A stretch of DNA of 19,091 bases from SCRT01 sp036379455 (GTDB lineage: Bacteria; Pseudomonadota; Gammaproteobacteria; Nevskiales; Nevskiaceae), in NCBI GenBank assembly GCA_036379455.1, contig DASVGQ010000009.1:1-19091 (forward strand). Direction: 5' to 3'. Position 1 is the stretch's first letter. Every line of letters begins with the position of its first letter. Made by a program: the position numbers and the translations under genes. Below, piece after piece: positions 7,572 through 17,040 of the stretch. The notes beneath the pieces are model-generated. The model searched no databases. It was not told where the DNA came from and was given only the letters and a program-made list of their open reading frames with translations.

Positions 7572-8282
7572 ATGGTCAAGAACATCAAGCTGTTGCGTCG
7601 CGTGCAGGTTGCCGAGGGTTCGATGGCGTTCTACTTTGAAAAACCAGCGGGGTTTGAATTCCGCGCCGGGCAGTTCGGCGATCTGACGCTGCTCAACCCG
7701 CCGGAGACCGACAAGGAAGGCGACACTCGCGGCTTCTCCATCATCACCGCGCCCTACGAGTCCGACTTCGGCTTCGCGACGCGCATGCGCAATACCGCCT
7801 TCAAGCGTGTGCTCAAGACGCTCCCCATCGGTACCGAGGTGAAGCTCGACGCGCCCTACGGCGACTTCCGGCTCCACAACACGGCTGCCACGCCGGCGGT
7901 GTTCGTGATCGGCGGCATCGGCGTCACGCCGGTGCGCAGCATGATTGCGCAGGCCACGCACGACAAGACCGCGCACAAGATCACGCTCATCCACGCCAAC
8001 CGCACCCAGGCGCTGGCGCCCTTCGTGGCCGATTTCGAACAGCTCGCCAAGCAGAACCCGAACTTCAAGTACGTGCAGGTACTGGAAGAACCATCCGCCG
8101 GCTGGAAGGGTGAGAAAGGCCGCGTGAACGCCGAGATCATCAAGCGCTACGTCGCCGATCTGAATGCTCCCATCTGGTACCTGTCCGGACCCGAGGGGAT
8201 GGTCAAGGCGATGCGCAAGCTGCTCGTCGATCTCCACGCCAACGAGGACAACATCCGCACCGAGGAATTCGCTGGATATTGA
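7572..8282 (+). CDS. FNR-like FAD-dependent oxidoreductase (ferredoxin/flavodoxin-NADP reductase superfamily)
   Basis: A 236-residue flavoprotein with the two-domain ferredoxin-NADP reductase fold and no iron-sulfur domain. Seen: an N-terminal barrel ending in the FAD-binding RGFSII (53-58, the RxYS-type motif), the flavin/phosphate region around NTAFKRVL, the NAD(P) loop GGIGVTPVRSM (114-124), and the nicotinamide-side YLSGPEGMVKAM (203-214). It ends in EEFAGY, as many stand-alone reductases do. It should move electrons between NAD(P)H and an unidentified one-electron carrier or small acceptor; no partner gene is adjacent. A good ribosome binding site, GGAGG, stands upstream of ATG 7572. The 99-bp gap after the peptidase gene shows no terminator, so read-through is possible. 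A strong intrinsic terminator follows the gene. Confidence 0.88.
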   Translation: MVKNIKLLRRVQVAEGSMAFYFEKPAGFEFRAGQFGDLTLLNPPETDKEGDTRGFSIITAPYESDFGFATRMRNTAFKRVLKTLPIGTEVKLDAPYGDFRLHNTAATPAVFVIGGIGVTPVRSMIAQATHDKTAHKITLIHANRTQALAPFVADFEQLAKQNPNFKYVQVLEEPSAGWKGEKGRVNAEIIKRYVADLNAPIWYLSGPEGMVKAMRKLLVDLHANEDNIRTEEFAGY

Positions 8283-8305
8283 TCGCCTCGGAAGTCCCGA
8301 TGACC

Positions 8306-8338
8306 GCGACGCAGCCTCCCACGGCTGCGTCGCTTTTT
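8306..8338 (+). terminator. Rho-independent terminator after the FNR-like gene
   Basis: A perfect 11-bp stem, GCGACGCAGCC with GGCTGCGTCGC, around a 6-nt TCCCAC loop is followed at once by five Ts, 23 nt after the stop codon. Confidence 0.93.
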
Positions 8339-8470
8339 CATGGCTTCAGCGCGGCTGTGAACCGACGGACGGCATGCGTTTCGTCGCGCCGGGCGCGCCT
8401 CAGAAACGGCGAATTTTCATTCAGCACGGATTCATCGGACGAGCATAGATTGGCGCCGTCGAGTGACGGG

Positions 8471-8504
8471 CGAGAGGCCGCCTACGACAGTACTTCACCT
8501 CTCG
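8471..8504 (+). promoter_or_regulatory. Inverted repeat in the presumed leader of the small basic protein
   Basis: CGAGAGG (8471-8477) and CCTCTCG (8498-8504) are perfect 7-bp complements around a 20-nt loop, ending 17 nt before the ATG at 8522 and just ahead of the GGGAG ribosome binding site. It may be an mRNA leader hairpin or a protein binding site. A -10-like CATAGATT lies upstream at 8444-8451, without a clear -35. Confidence 0.35.
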
Positions 8505-8521
8505 TTATCTGGGAGATTCAC

Positions 8522-8767
8522 ATGCGTTCCACACTGTTGGCCAGCGCCCTCATTGCAGCCGCCCTGGCGTTCACTGGTTCCGCTTTCGCACAGGAAAATC
8601 CTTCGGCCGCGCCTGCCGGCGACGCGCCCGCTGCCAGCCAGGCTGCGCCCTCCGCGCACCATGAGAAGAAGGCGACCAAGAAGCACGTCACCAAGAAGCA
8701 CCACGAGACGAAGAAGGCGCACAAGCGCGTCAAGCACGAGAAGAAGGCTGCCGCCGCGCAGCACTGA
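8522..8767 (+). CDS. Small secreted Lys/His-rich protein (Asr-like composition)
   Basis: An 81-residue protein with a clear Sec signal peptide: MR, a hydrophobic core LLASALIAAALAF and the cleavage motif AFA before Gln24. The mature 58 residues split into an Ala/Pro/Ser-rich linker (to about residue 43) and a strongly basic tail with 12 Lys, 8 His and 1 Arg, built from repeated KK and HH pairs spaced by Thr, Val, Glu or Ala. No Cys is present. GGGAG precedes ATG 8522 at a good distance. The composition recalls enterobacterial acid-shock protein Asr and other periplasmic basic or metal-binding peptides. That is resemblance of composition, not shown homology, and the function is unknown. It has its own leader, lies between two terminators and therefore appears to be a single-gene unit. 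Confidence 0.8.
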   Translation: MRSTLLASALIAAALAFTGSAFAQENPSAAPAGDAPAASQAAPSAHHEKKATKKHVTKKHHETKKAHKRVKHEKKAAAAQH

Positions 8768-8781
8768 TCTCGCCGTAACCG

Positions 8782-8800
8782 GCGGCCGCCTATCGGCCGC
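8782..8800. repeat. Small inverted repeat after the basic protein gene
   Basis: GCGGCCG and CGGCCGC form a 7-bp stem around CCTAT, 14 nt after the stop codon and just before the main terminator. It has no T-run of its own and may only add to 3'-end structure. Confidence 0.4.
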
Positions 8801-8815
8801 GGAACGTGTGACAAA

Positions 8816-8855
8816 GAAACGGCCGGAGCATCGCTCCGGCCGTTTCCTTTTCTTG
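8816..8855. terminator. Strong terminator hairpin between the basic protein gene and aceF
   Basis: A perfect 14-bp stem, GAAACGGCCGGAGC with GCTCCGGCCGTTTC, around a 3-nt ATC loop is followed on the plus strand by CCTTTTCTT. It ends 18 bp before the aceF stop. On the minus strand the stem is followed by TTTG, so it probably also stops aceEF transcripts, acting as one shared bidirectional terminator. Confidence 0.88.
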
Positions 8856-8873
8856 GCGCCGCTTCGCCTGCTG

Positions 8874-10607
8874 TCAGAGCAGCAGGCGCCGCAGATCCCC
8901 GAGCAGGCCTGACAGGAACACCACGAAGCGTGCGGCGTAGGCGCCGTCGATCACCCGGTGGTCGTAGGACAGCGACAGCGGCAGCATCAGGCGCGGCTGG
9001 AACGTGCTGCCGTCCCAGCGCGGCTGCATGACCGCGCGCGACACGCCGAGGATCGCCACTTCCGGCGCGTTGATGATCGGCGTGAAGTGGCTGCCGCCGA
9101 TGCCGCCGAGGCTCGATATGGAAAACACGCCGCCCTTCATCTCGTCGGGCGAGAGCTTGCCGGCGCGCGCCTTCTTGGCGAGCTCCGCCGCCTCCTTGGC
9201 GAGCTGGACGACGCCCTTCTTGTCGACGTCGCGGATCACCGGCACCAGCAGTCCGTTCTCGGTATCCGCCGCAAAGCCGATATGCCGGTAGTGCTTCATC
9301 ACGAGGCCCTGGCCGTCCGGCGTCAGCGACGACGCAAACTCCGGGTACTCGTCGATCGCGCGGCACACCGCCTTGAGCAGGAAGGGCAGCAGCGTCAGCT
9401 TCACGCCACGCTTGCTGTTCTGCGCGTGACGGAAGTCCTCGAGGTCCGTGATGTCGGCGTCCTCGGTCTGCGTGACGTGCGGCAGGTTGAGCCACGCGCG
9501 GTGCAGGTGCGCCGCCGAGATCTTGCGGATGCGCCGCAGCGCCTGCGTCTCGACCGGCCCGAACTGCGCGAAATCCACGGGCGGGATCGGCGGAATGCCC
9601 ATGCCACCCGTCGCGCCGCCGCCCTCGCCGCGCAGCCGGCGCTTGACGAAGCCCTGCACGTCCTCGCGCAGGATGCGGCCGCGTGGGCCGCTGCCCTTGA
9701 TCGCCGCCAGATCCGCGCCCAGCTCGCGCGCGTATTTCCGGATCGACGGGCTCGCGTGCGGCACCGCGCCGCGCGGCGCGGCCTTCGGCGGCGGAATCGG
9801 CTCGCTGGGCAGCGCGTTGAGCATGAGCAGCGACTGCTCGTCGACTTCCTCTGCTCCCGCGTTCACGGGTTCCGGCTCTTCCGCGAGAGGCTCTTCCGCG
9901 GTGGGCGTCGCCGCGGACGCCGGCGGTTCCTCGCGTGCCGCCGGCGCTTCCGCCGCGGCCCCGGTCTGCAGCACGCAGATCAAGCTGCCTTGCGACACCG
10001 CATCGTTGACCTTGACGGCCATCGATTTGATGGTCCCCGCCTCGGGCGCCGGCACTTCCATCGTCGCCTTGTCGGACTCCAGCGTGATCAGCGGCGTCTC
10101 GGCTTCCACCGCGTCGCCGACCTTGACCAGCACCTCAATGACCGGCACGTCCGTGTAGTTGCCGATGTCCGGCACCTTTACCTCGACGGTCCCACCTCCC
10201 TGACCGGGTTTGCCGCCCGCATCCGTCGGCTTCGGCGATGACGGCTTTGCCGGCGCCGGGGCTGCCGAAGCCGGGGGCTCCTCGCCGCTGCCTTGCGCCG
10301 AACGCGAATCCTCCGCACTGGAGGACTTCTCGGGCGCATCCGCCTTCTCTGCGCCGCCCGCGGCACCTTCCACCTGCAGGATGCAAATGACACTGCCCTG
10401 CGAGACGGTGTCGTCCACCTTGACGGCCATGGACTTGATGGTGCCGGCCTGCGGAGACGGGACCTCCATCGTCGCCTTGTCGGACTCCAGCGTGATGAGC
10501 GGCGTCTCCGCATCCACGTGATCGCCCGCCTTGACCAGCACTTCGATCACCGGCACATCGGTGTAGTTGCCGATGTCCGGGACCTTCACCTCGATTGTGT
10601 CGGCCAT
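8874..10607 (-). CDS. aceF: Pyruvate dehydrogenase E2, dihydrolipoamide acetyltransferase with two lipoyl domains
   Basis: Core of the cytosolic pyruvate dehydrogenase complex; it accepts the acetyl group from AceE on swinging lipoyl arms and passes it to CoA. The 577 residues show lipoyl domain 1 (about 4-78, lipoyl-Lys44 in ESDKATMEV), an Ala/Pro/Ser linker, lipoyl domain 2 (about 140-214, Lys180 in the same motif), a second linker, a peripheral subunit-binding domain (about 284-322, SPSIRKYARELG and GPRGRI), a Gly-rich linker and the catalytic domain with DHRVIDG (His550, Asp554). The protein ends LLGDLRRLLL, as in the family. AGGA precedes the ATG, inside the 3' end of aceE; the two genes are separated by 7 nt and so are cotranscribed. 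No lpd (E3) follows. The two lipoyl domains are nearly identical even at DNA level. Confidence 0.97.
   Translation of the reverse strand: MADTIEVKVPDIGNYTDVPVIEVLVKAGDHVDAETPLITLESDKATMEVPSPQAGTIKSMAVKVDDTVSQGSVICILQVEGAAGGAEKADAPEKSSSAEDSRSAQGSGEEPPASAAPAPAKPSSPKPTDAGGKPGQGGGTVEVKVPDIGNYTDVPVIEVLVKVGDAVEAETPLITLESDKATMEVPAPEAGTIKSMAVKVNDAVSQGSLICVLQTGAAAEAPAAREEPPASAATPTAEEPLAEEPEPVNAGAEEVDEQSLLMLNALPSEPIPPPKAAPRGAVPHASPSIRKYARELGADLAAIKGSGPRGRILREDVQGFVKRRLRGEGGGATGGMGIPPIPPVDFAQFGPVETQALRRIRKISAAHLHRAWLNLPHVTQTEDADITDLEDFRHAQNSKRGVKLTLLPFLLKAVCRAIDEYPEFASSLTPDGQGLVMKHYRHIGFAADTENGLLVPVIRDVDKKGVVQLAKEAAELAKKARAGKLSPDEMKGGVFSISSLGGIGGSHFTPIINAPEVAILGVSRAVMQPRWDGSTFQPRLMLPLSLSYDHRVIDGAYAARFVVFLSGLLGDLRRLLL
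9962..10598 (-). repeat. Direct repeat of the lipoyl domain inside aceF
   Basis: The segments coding for lipoyl domains 1 (about 10370-10598) and 2 (about 9962-10190) are tandem copies offset by 408 bp. A 32-nt stretch is identical in both (10057-10088 and 10465-10496), as is a 20-nt stretch containing TAGTTGCCGATGTCC. The Ala/Pro-rich linker between the copies is not repeated. Confidence 0.85.
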
Positions 10608-10614
10608 GGTGTCC

Positions 10615-13290
<2,676 letters not shown>

Positions 13291-13337
13291 GGCTTGTTCC
13301 TCCGTGTCGATCGCGGATCTCGCCGCGACCCTCCGAT

Positions 13338-13354
13338 GTTCGAACCCCAGTGTA
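13338..13354 (-). promoter_or_regulatory. Putative aceEF promoter region
   Basis: On the minus strand a -10-like TACACT (13354-13349) lies in the 222-bp gap upstream of aceE, giving a leader of about 50 nt. Just downstream, around the expected start point, stands the 8-bp palindrome GTTCGAAC (13338-13345), a possible operator. No clear -35 is seen, and a PdhR-type site was not recognised. Apart from this the gap shows nothing I can name. Confidence 0.3.
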
Positions 13355-13512
13355 ACGCGTGCCCGACGCCGCGCCGACGCGACGACAGGTCGGCGTGCAG
13401 CGCCGGCAAACCGGGGCGCCGCGTGGATGCGCCGACGCCCCCGTGGCGCCGGCCTAGCACCAGGCCACAACTGCACCACTTCCGCACGCGCCATCCGGCG
13501 GGAACGGGTGAA

Positions 13513-14463
13513 TCACGCGATGCCGTGCTCTGCCAGCTCGCGCGCGATGAACGCCGCCCACTCCGGCGGCAGGGCGCGTCCATCGGACAGCGCAGCCCGC
13601 GCCTTGCCAAGCGCCGCCTTTCGTACCAGCACGCTGTGCAGAAACGCCAGCGCAACCGCGCCGGTCCCGTTGCCGTCGTGCACGTAGATGCGCTGCGTCT
13701 GCAGCTCCGTCAGGACGCCGCGCAGCGCCGCCAGCTGGGCCACGGCGGGGACCTGCGATCCGACTACCGGCACGGCGTGGTAGCGCATGCCGTTGGCCTC
13801 CACCAGGCGCCGTTCCTCGTCATCGGCAGGCGCCAGCGCCACGACGTCCTGGACGCGGGCCATCGCCAGCGCCTTGAACTGCAGCGGGCGCGGGCGCCCG
13901 CCAGCCGACACGCGCGCGCCGAGATAGCGATAGCCGTCGATGAGCCGCAGCGCTTCGGGAATGTAGGGCAGCGGCGCCAGGCCGCGCGCCAGCATCCAGT
14001 CGCGCAAGGCGCTGCCGGTTGCGCCGGGCCAGGGTCGCAGGGCCTCGGGGGCACAGCGGCGATACTCGACGAGCTCCGGATCGAGCCGGATCCGGCCGTG
14101 CGCCCGCACATGGAACGCGATGATGAGTTGGTTCATGCGCTCGAAGCGGTAGTGCCCGACGAAGCCGGCGATCTCGCCGTCGAGATCCAGCTCCTCCTTC
14201 ACTTCGCGCAGCGCCGCCTCTCGCGGGCTGGCGTCGAACTTCTCCATGAAGCCGGTGATGAGCGCGAACATGCCGGCCGGCCACAGCGCGTTGCGGCCGA
14301 GAACGATGCAGCCCTCGTGCTCGACGATGGCCGCCACGACCGGCGTGGGATTCTCCCAGCGCACGAAATCGCAGCGCGTGCAGGCCAGGCGCGGCACGCC
14401 GTCATGTTCCACCAGCGCCAGCGGCGCAGCACAACAGGGGCACCAGCGGAACGGACCAGGCAT
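13513..14463 (-). CDS. Zinc-ribbon Nudix hydrolase fused to a phosphatase-like (pseudo-DSP) domain
   Basis: Predicted to hydrolyse a nucleoside-diphosphate-linked substrate; no substrate can be assigned. The 316 residues show an N-terminal zinc ribbon (C8/C11 and C28/C31), then a Nudix domain (about 38-165). The Nudix helix core REVKEE (86-91) carries the metal-binding Glu residues, but the stretch after G71 (GFMEKFDASP) has one residue more than the GX5EX7REUXEEXGU pattern and no Glu at its first fixed position. Residues about 175-285 look like a dual-specificity/DUF442-type phosphatase fold: RVSAGGRPRPLQFKALA, then VQDVVALAPADDEERRLVE, then MRYHAVPV, then a P-loop-like VHDGNGTGA (261-269). 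The catalytic Cys is replaced by Asp263 and the Arg by Ala269, so this part is probably not an active phosphatase. The phosphatase-fold call rests on pattern reading alone. The gene stands alone between aceE and radC. Confidence 0.8.
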   Translation of the reverse strand: MPGPFRWCPCCAAPLALVEHDGVPRLACTRCDFVRWENPTPVVAAIVEHEGCIVLGRNALWPAGMFALITGFMEKFDASPREAALREVKEELDLDGEIAGFVGHYRFERMNQLIIAFHVRAHGRIRLDPELVEYRRCAPEALRPWPGATGSALRDWMLARGLAPLPYIPEALRLIDGYRYLGARVSAGGRPRPLQFKALAMARVQDVVALAPADDEERRLVEANGMRYHAVPVVGSQVPAVAQLAALRGVLTELQTQRIYVHDGNGTGAVALAFLHSVLVRKAALGKARAALSDGRALPPEWAAFIARELAEHGIA

Positions 14464-14581
14464 GCGGACACCAATGACATCGAGACTTCCCGCATGTTAC
14501 TGGCAGTGGACCGATCCACCCGCCCCCTGACCGGCACGGCCCGCCGTCCGGCCGGATGCTCTGCCGCGCTCGAAGGGTCGA

Positions 14582-15256
14582 TCAGAGCCAGCCGCGCTCC
14601 GCAAAGGAGGTGACCGCTCCGTCGCCGACGACGAAGTGATCCAGGACGGTGATGTCCACGAGCGCCAGCGCCTGCTTGAGGCGCTCGGTCAGGCTGCGAT
14701 CCGCGCCGGAGGGTTCTGCAACCCCCGACGGGTGGTTGTGGGCAAAGATGACGGCTCCCGCGTTGATCGCCAACGCACGCTTGAGGACTTCGCGCGGATA
14801 GACGCTTGCCGCGTTGAGCGTGCCTTCCGCGAGCGTCTCGAAGCTCATCACGCGATGGCGGTTGTCGAGGAACAGGCCGGCGAACACTTCGTGCGGCAGG
14901 TCGCGCAGCTGAGAACTCAGGAACTGCCGCACGGCCGCCGGATCGCGCAGCGGCAGGCGCGAGGGCAGGCTCTCCCTGAGGTGTCGCCGGGCCATTTCCA
15001 GCACCGCCTGCAGCTGGGCGTATTTCGCCGGGCCCAGTCCTTCCGCCGCACAGAAGGCCTCGCGCGTGGCGGAAAGCAACCCGCGCAGCCCGCCAAAGCG
15101 GCTCACCAGGTCTCGCCCGAGATCAACGGCGCTGCGCCCGGCCACGCCCGTCCGCAGAAAGATCGCCAGCAGCTCGGCGTCCGTCAGCGCCGCCGGCCCC
15201 CGCGCCAGCAGCTTCTCGCGCGGCCGGTCCTGCGCAGGCCAGTCCCTGATCGCCAT
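14582..15256 (-). CDS. radC: RadC family JAB1/MPN-domain protein
   Basis: A 224-residue RadC. The family is widespread and was named for DNA repair, but its biochemical role is unsettled. Seen: an N-terminal helix-hairpin-helix-like part (PREKLLARGPAALTDAELLAIFLRTG, described here as PREKLL and AELLAIFLRTG; then GLGPAKYAQLQA) and the C-terminal JAMM metalloprotease-like domain with E123, HNHPSG (H173, H175, S177) and D186. It ends in SFAERGWL, as is usual for the family. ATG 15256 is chosen because GGGGGAGAGG lies just upstream and MAIRDWPAQDRPREK matches RadC N-termini. It is divergent from coaBC with 65 bp between the starts, the arrangement also known in Pseudomonas. Confidence 0.96.
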   Translation of the reverse strand: MAIRDWPAQDRPREKLLARGPAALTDAELLAIFLRTGVAGRSAVDLGRDLVSRFGGLRGLLSATREAFCAAEGLGPAKYAQLQAVLEMARRHLRESLPSRLPLRDPAAVRQFLSSQLRDLPHEVFAGLFLDNRHRVMSFETLAEGTLNAASVYPREVLKRALAINAGAVIFAHNHPSGVAEPSGADRSLTERLKQALALVDITVLDHFVVGDGAVTSFAERGWL

Positions 15257-15309
15257 GTCCTCTCCCCCAAGGGCCAGCTGCCGCCGGCCGCCCCGCGCCA
15301 TGCTACCGG

Positions 15310-15315
15310 TACAAT
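15310..15315 (+). promoter_or_regulatory. Putative -10 element of the coaBC-dut-argB cluster, implying a leaderless transcript
   Basis: TACAAT lies 6 nt before the coaBC ATG at 15322. A start point 6-7 nt downstream of such a -10 would fall on the A of ATG. No Shine-Dalgarno precedes this ATG, which fits leaderless translation. The -35 is not recognisable. If coaBC really starts at GTG 15349, the leader would be about 27 nt. Confidence 0.4.
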
Positions 15316-15321
15316 CGCGCG

Positions 15322-16563
15322 ATGGAAGGCCTCCATCCAGCAAACGCGGTGCCACAGCGCATCCTGCTGATCGTTACCGCCGGCATTGCCGCCTACAAGG
15401 CCGCGCTGGTGGTACGCCTGCTGGCAAAGGCGGGTCGGGAGATCCAGGTCGTCACCACGGCTGGCGTCAGGCACTTCGTCGGCGACGCCACCTTCCAGGC
15501 ACTCTCCACGCGGCCGGTGCGGAGCGACCTGTGGGACGCGCACGCCGAGGCGGCCATGGGGCACATCGAGCTCGCGCGCTGGGCCGACGCGGTGGTGGTC
15601 GCGCCGGCCACCGCCGACTTCATCGCGCGGCTGGCGCACGGCCGCGCGGACGATCTCGCATCGACGCTGTGCCTCGCCAGCGACCGCCCGCTGTGGGTGG
15701 CCCCGGCGATGAACCGTCTGATGTGGAACCATCCGGCGACGCAGGCAAACGTGCGCCTGCTCGAGGCGCGCGGCGCGACGATTCTCGGACCCGCCAGCGG
15801 CGCGCAGGCCTGCGGCGAGGTCGGCGCCGGACGCATGCTTGAACCCGAGGACATCGCCGCACGGTTGCTGCAGGCGCCCGGCGTCACGCTGAGCGGCCGC
15901 CGGGCGGTCGTCACCGCCGGGCCGACGCGCGAGGCGCTGGACCCGGTGCGCTATCTGTCGAACCGCTCCTCGGGGCGCCAGGGCTTCGCCGTGGCGCAGG
16001 CGCTCGCGCGGGCCGGCGCCCGCGTCACCCTGGTGGCAGGGCCCGTGGATCTGCCCGCGCCGCGCGGCGTCGACCGCATCGATGTGATCACCGCCCAGCA
16101 GATGCTCGAAGCCACGCTGGACGCATGCACGCGCGGACCCGCAGACCTGCTGGTCGGTGCAGCCGCCGTCGCCGACTACCGGCCGGCGCAAGCCGCCGCG
16201 CAGAAGATCAAGAAGACGGCCGACGCGCTCACGCTGGAGCTCGTCCGCAACCCGGACATCCTCACGGAAGTCCGTCGCCTGCATCCGGAGCTCTTCATCG
16301 TCGGCTTTGCCGCCGAAACGGATCGCCTTGCCGACAACGCGCGCAGCAAGCTCCGCGCCAAGAAACTGGACCTGATCGCCGCCAACCCGGTCGACCACGA
16401 CCGCGCCTTCGGCCGCGACGACAACGAGCTCAGCCTGTACTGGCAGGGCGGCGAACGGCGCCTGCCGCATGCGGACAAGGCCACGCTGGCACAAGCGTTG
16501 GTGGAAGTGATCGCGGACCGGCTCCGCGACCGGGACCCGGACGCCGGAGCCACGCGCGCATGA
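15322..16563 (+). CDS. coaBC: Bifunctional phosphopantothenoylcysteine decarboxylase / phosphopantothenate-cysteine ligase
   Basis: Two consecutive steps of coenzyme A synthesis: CTP-dependent ligation of cysteine to 4'-phosphopantothenate (CoaB) and FMN-dependent decarboxylation to 4'-phosphopantetheine (CoaC). The 413 residues show the CoaC flavoprotein domain (about 13-185: ILLIVTAGIAAYKA, active His81 in GHIELARWAD, PAMNRLMW at 128-135, ACGEVGAGRM with Cys164). The CoaB Rossmann domain follows from about 193 (VTAGPTREALDPVRYLSNRS, described as TAGPTRE and NRSSGRQG; AAVADYRP; KIKK at 295-298; GFAAETD). The start at ATG 15322 adds some 12 residues before the usual first strand; GTG 15349 is the alternative. 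It overlaps dut by ATGA, so the two genes are translationally coupled. Confidence 0.97.
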   Translation: MEGLHPANAVPQRILLIVTAGIAAYKAALVVRLLAKAGREIQVVTTAGVRHFVGDATFQALSTRPVRSDLWDAHAEAAMGHIELARWADAVVVAPATADFIARLAHGRADDLASTLCLASDRPLWVAPAMNRLMWNHPATQANVRLLEARGATILGPASGAQACGEVGAGRMLEPEDIAARLLQAPGVTLSGRRAVVTAGPTREALDPVRYLSNRSSGRQGFAVAQALARAGARVTLVAGPVDLPAPRGVDRIDVITAQQMLEATLDACTRGPADLLVGAAAVADYRPAQAAAQKIKKTADALTLELVRNPDILTEVRRLHPELFIVGFAAETDRLADNARSKLRAKKLDLIAANPVDHDRAFGRDDNELSLYWQGGERRLPHADKATLAQALVEVIADRLRDRDPDAGATRA

Positions 16564-17012
16564 AGATTCCCTATCGGGTGCTGGATCCGCGCATTGGACG
16601 CGAATTTCCCGCGCCGTCCTACGCAACCTCCGGCAGCGCGGGACTGGACCTGTGCGCCTGCCTGGACGCACCGCTCGCGCTCGCGCCCGGCGCCTGCGAG
16701 CTCATCCCCACCGGCATCGCCATCCATATCGCGGATCCGGGCTACGCCGGCATGGTCCTGCCGCGCTCGGGGCTCGGGCACCGCCACGGGATTGTGCTCG
16801 GCAACCTCGTCGGGCTGATCGACTCCGACTACCAGGGCCAGCTGCTCGTCAGCTGCTGGAACCGCGGCCACGAGGCCTTCACGCTGCGGCCGGGCGAGCG
16901 CATCGCGCAGCTTGTCATCGTGCCGGTGGTGCAGGCGCAGTTCGAGGCGGTCGAAGGCTTCGTCGCGTCAACGCGTGGCAGCGGCGGCTTCGGGCACACC
17001 GGCCGCCGCTGA
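16560..17012 (+). CDS. dut: Deoxyuridine 5'-triphosphate nucleotidohydrolase
   Basis: Homotrimeric cytosolic dUTPase: cleaves dUTP to dUMP and pyrophosphate, keeping uracil out of DNA and supplying thymidylate synthase. At 150 residues it has the normal length and all five family motifs: SAGLDLCA (motif 1), PRSGLG (motif 2), GLIDSDYQGQL (motif 3, with the catalytic Asp and the uracil-discriminating Tyr), GERIAQLVIVP (motif 4) and RGSGGFGHTG (motif 5). The ATG overlaps the coaBC stop as ATGA, so translation is likely coupled and no separate promoter is expected. argB starts 28 nt after its stop. Confidence 0.97.
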   Translation: MKIPYRVLDPRIGREFPAPSYATSGSAGLDLCACLDAPLALAPGACELIPTGIAIHIADPGYAGMVLPRSGLGHRHGIVLGNLVGLIDSDYQGQLLVSCWNRGHEAFTLRPGERIAQLVIVPVVQAQFEAVEGFVASTRGSGGFGHTGRR

Positions 17013-17040
17013 GCAACCATCCACGGGGAAGCCTTTCGAC

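Noticed and set aside
8650..8765. AAGAAG-type repeats in the small basic protein gene as a CRISPR-like or tandem repeat array
   Set aside because: The units are irregular codon-level repeats for Lys-Lys and His-His in a coding frame, with no spacers of regular length.
13291..13494. N-terminal extension of aceE by 68 residues
   Set aside because: The extension is Arg/Ala-rich without family sequence, and a good GGAGG stands before ATG 13290, which gives the normal AceE length.
14464..14581. Hidden small gene between the Nudix gene and radC
   Set aside because: No frame with a ribosome binding site or protein-like composition was found; the 118 bp probably hold the Nudix promoter (a TAACAT box is present but has no partner -35).
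15184..16671. 495-codon frame antisense to coaBC
   Set aside because: A shadow of coaBC in high-GC DNA; the plus strand carries intact CoaB and CoaC motifs.
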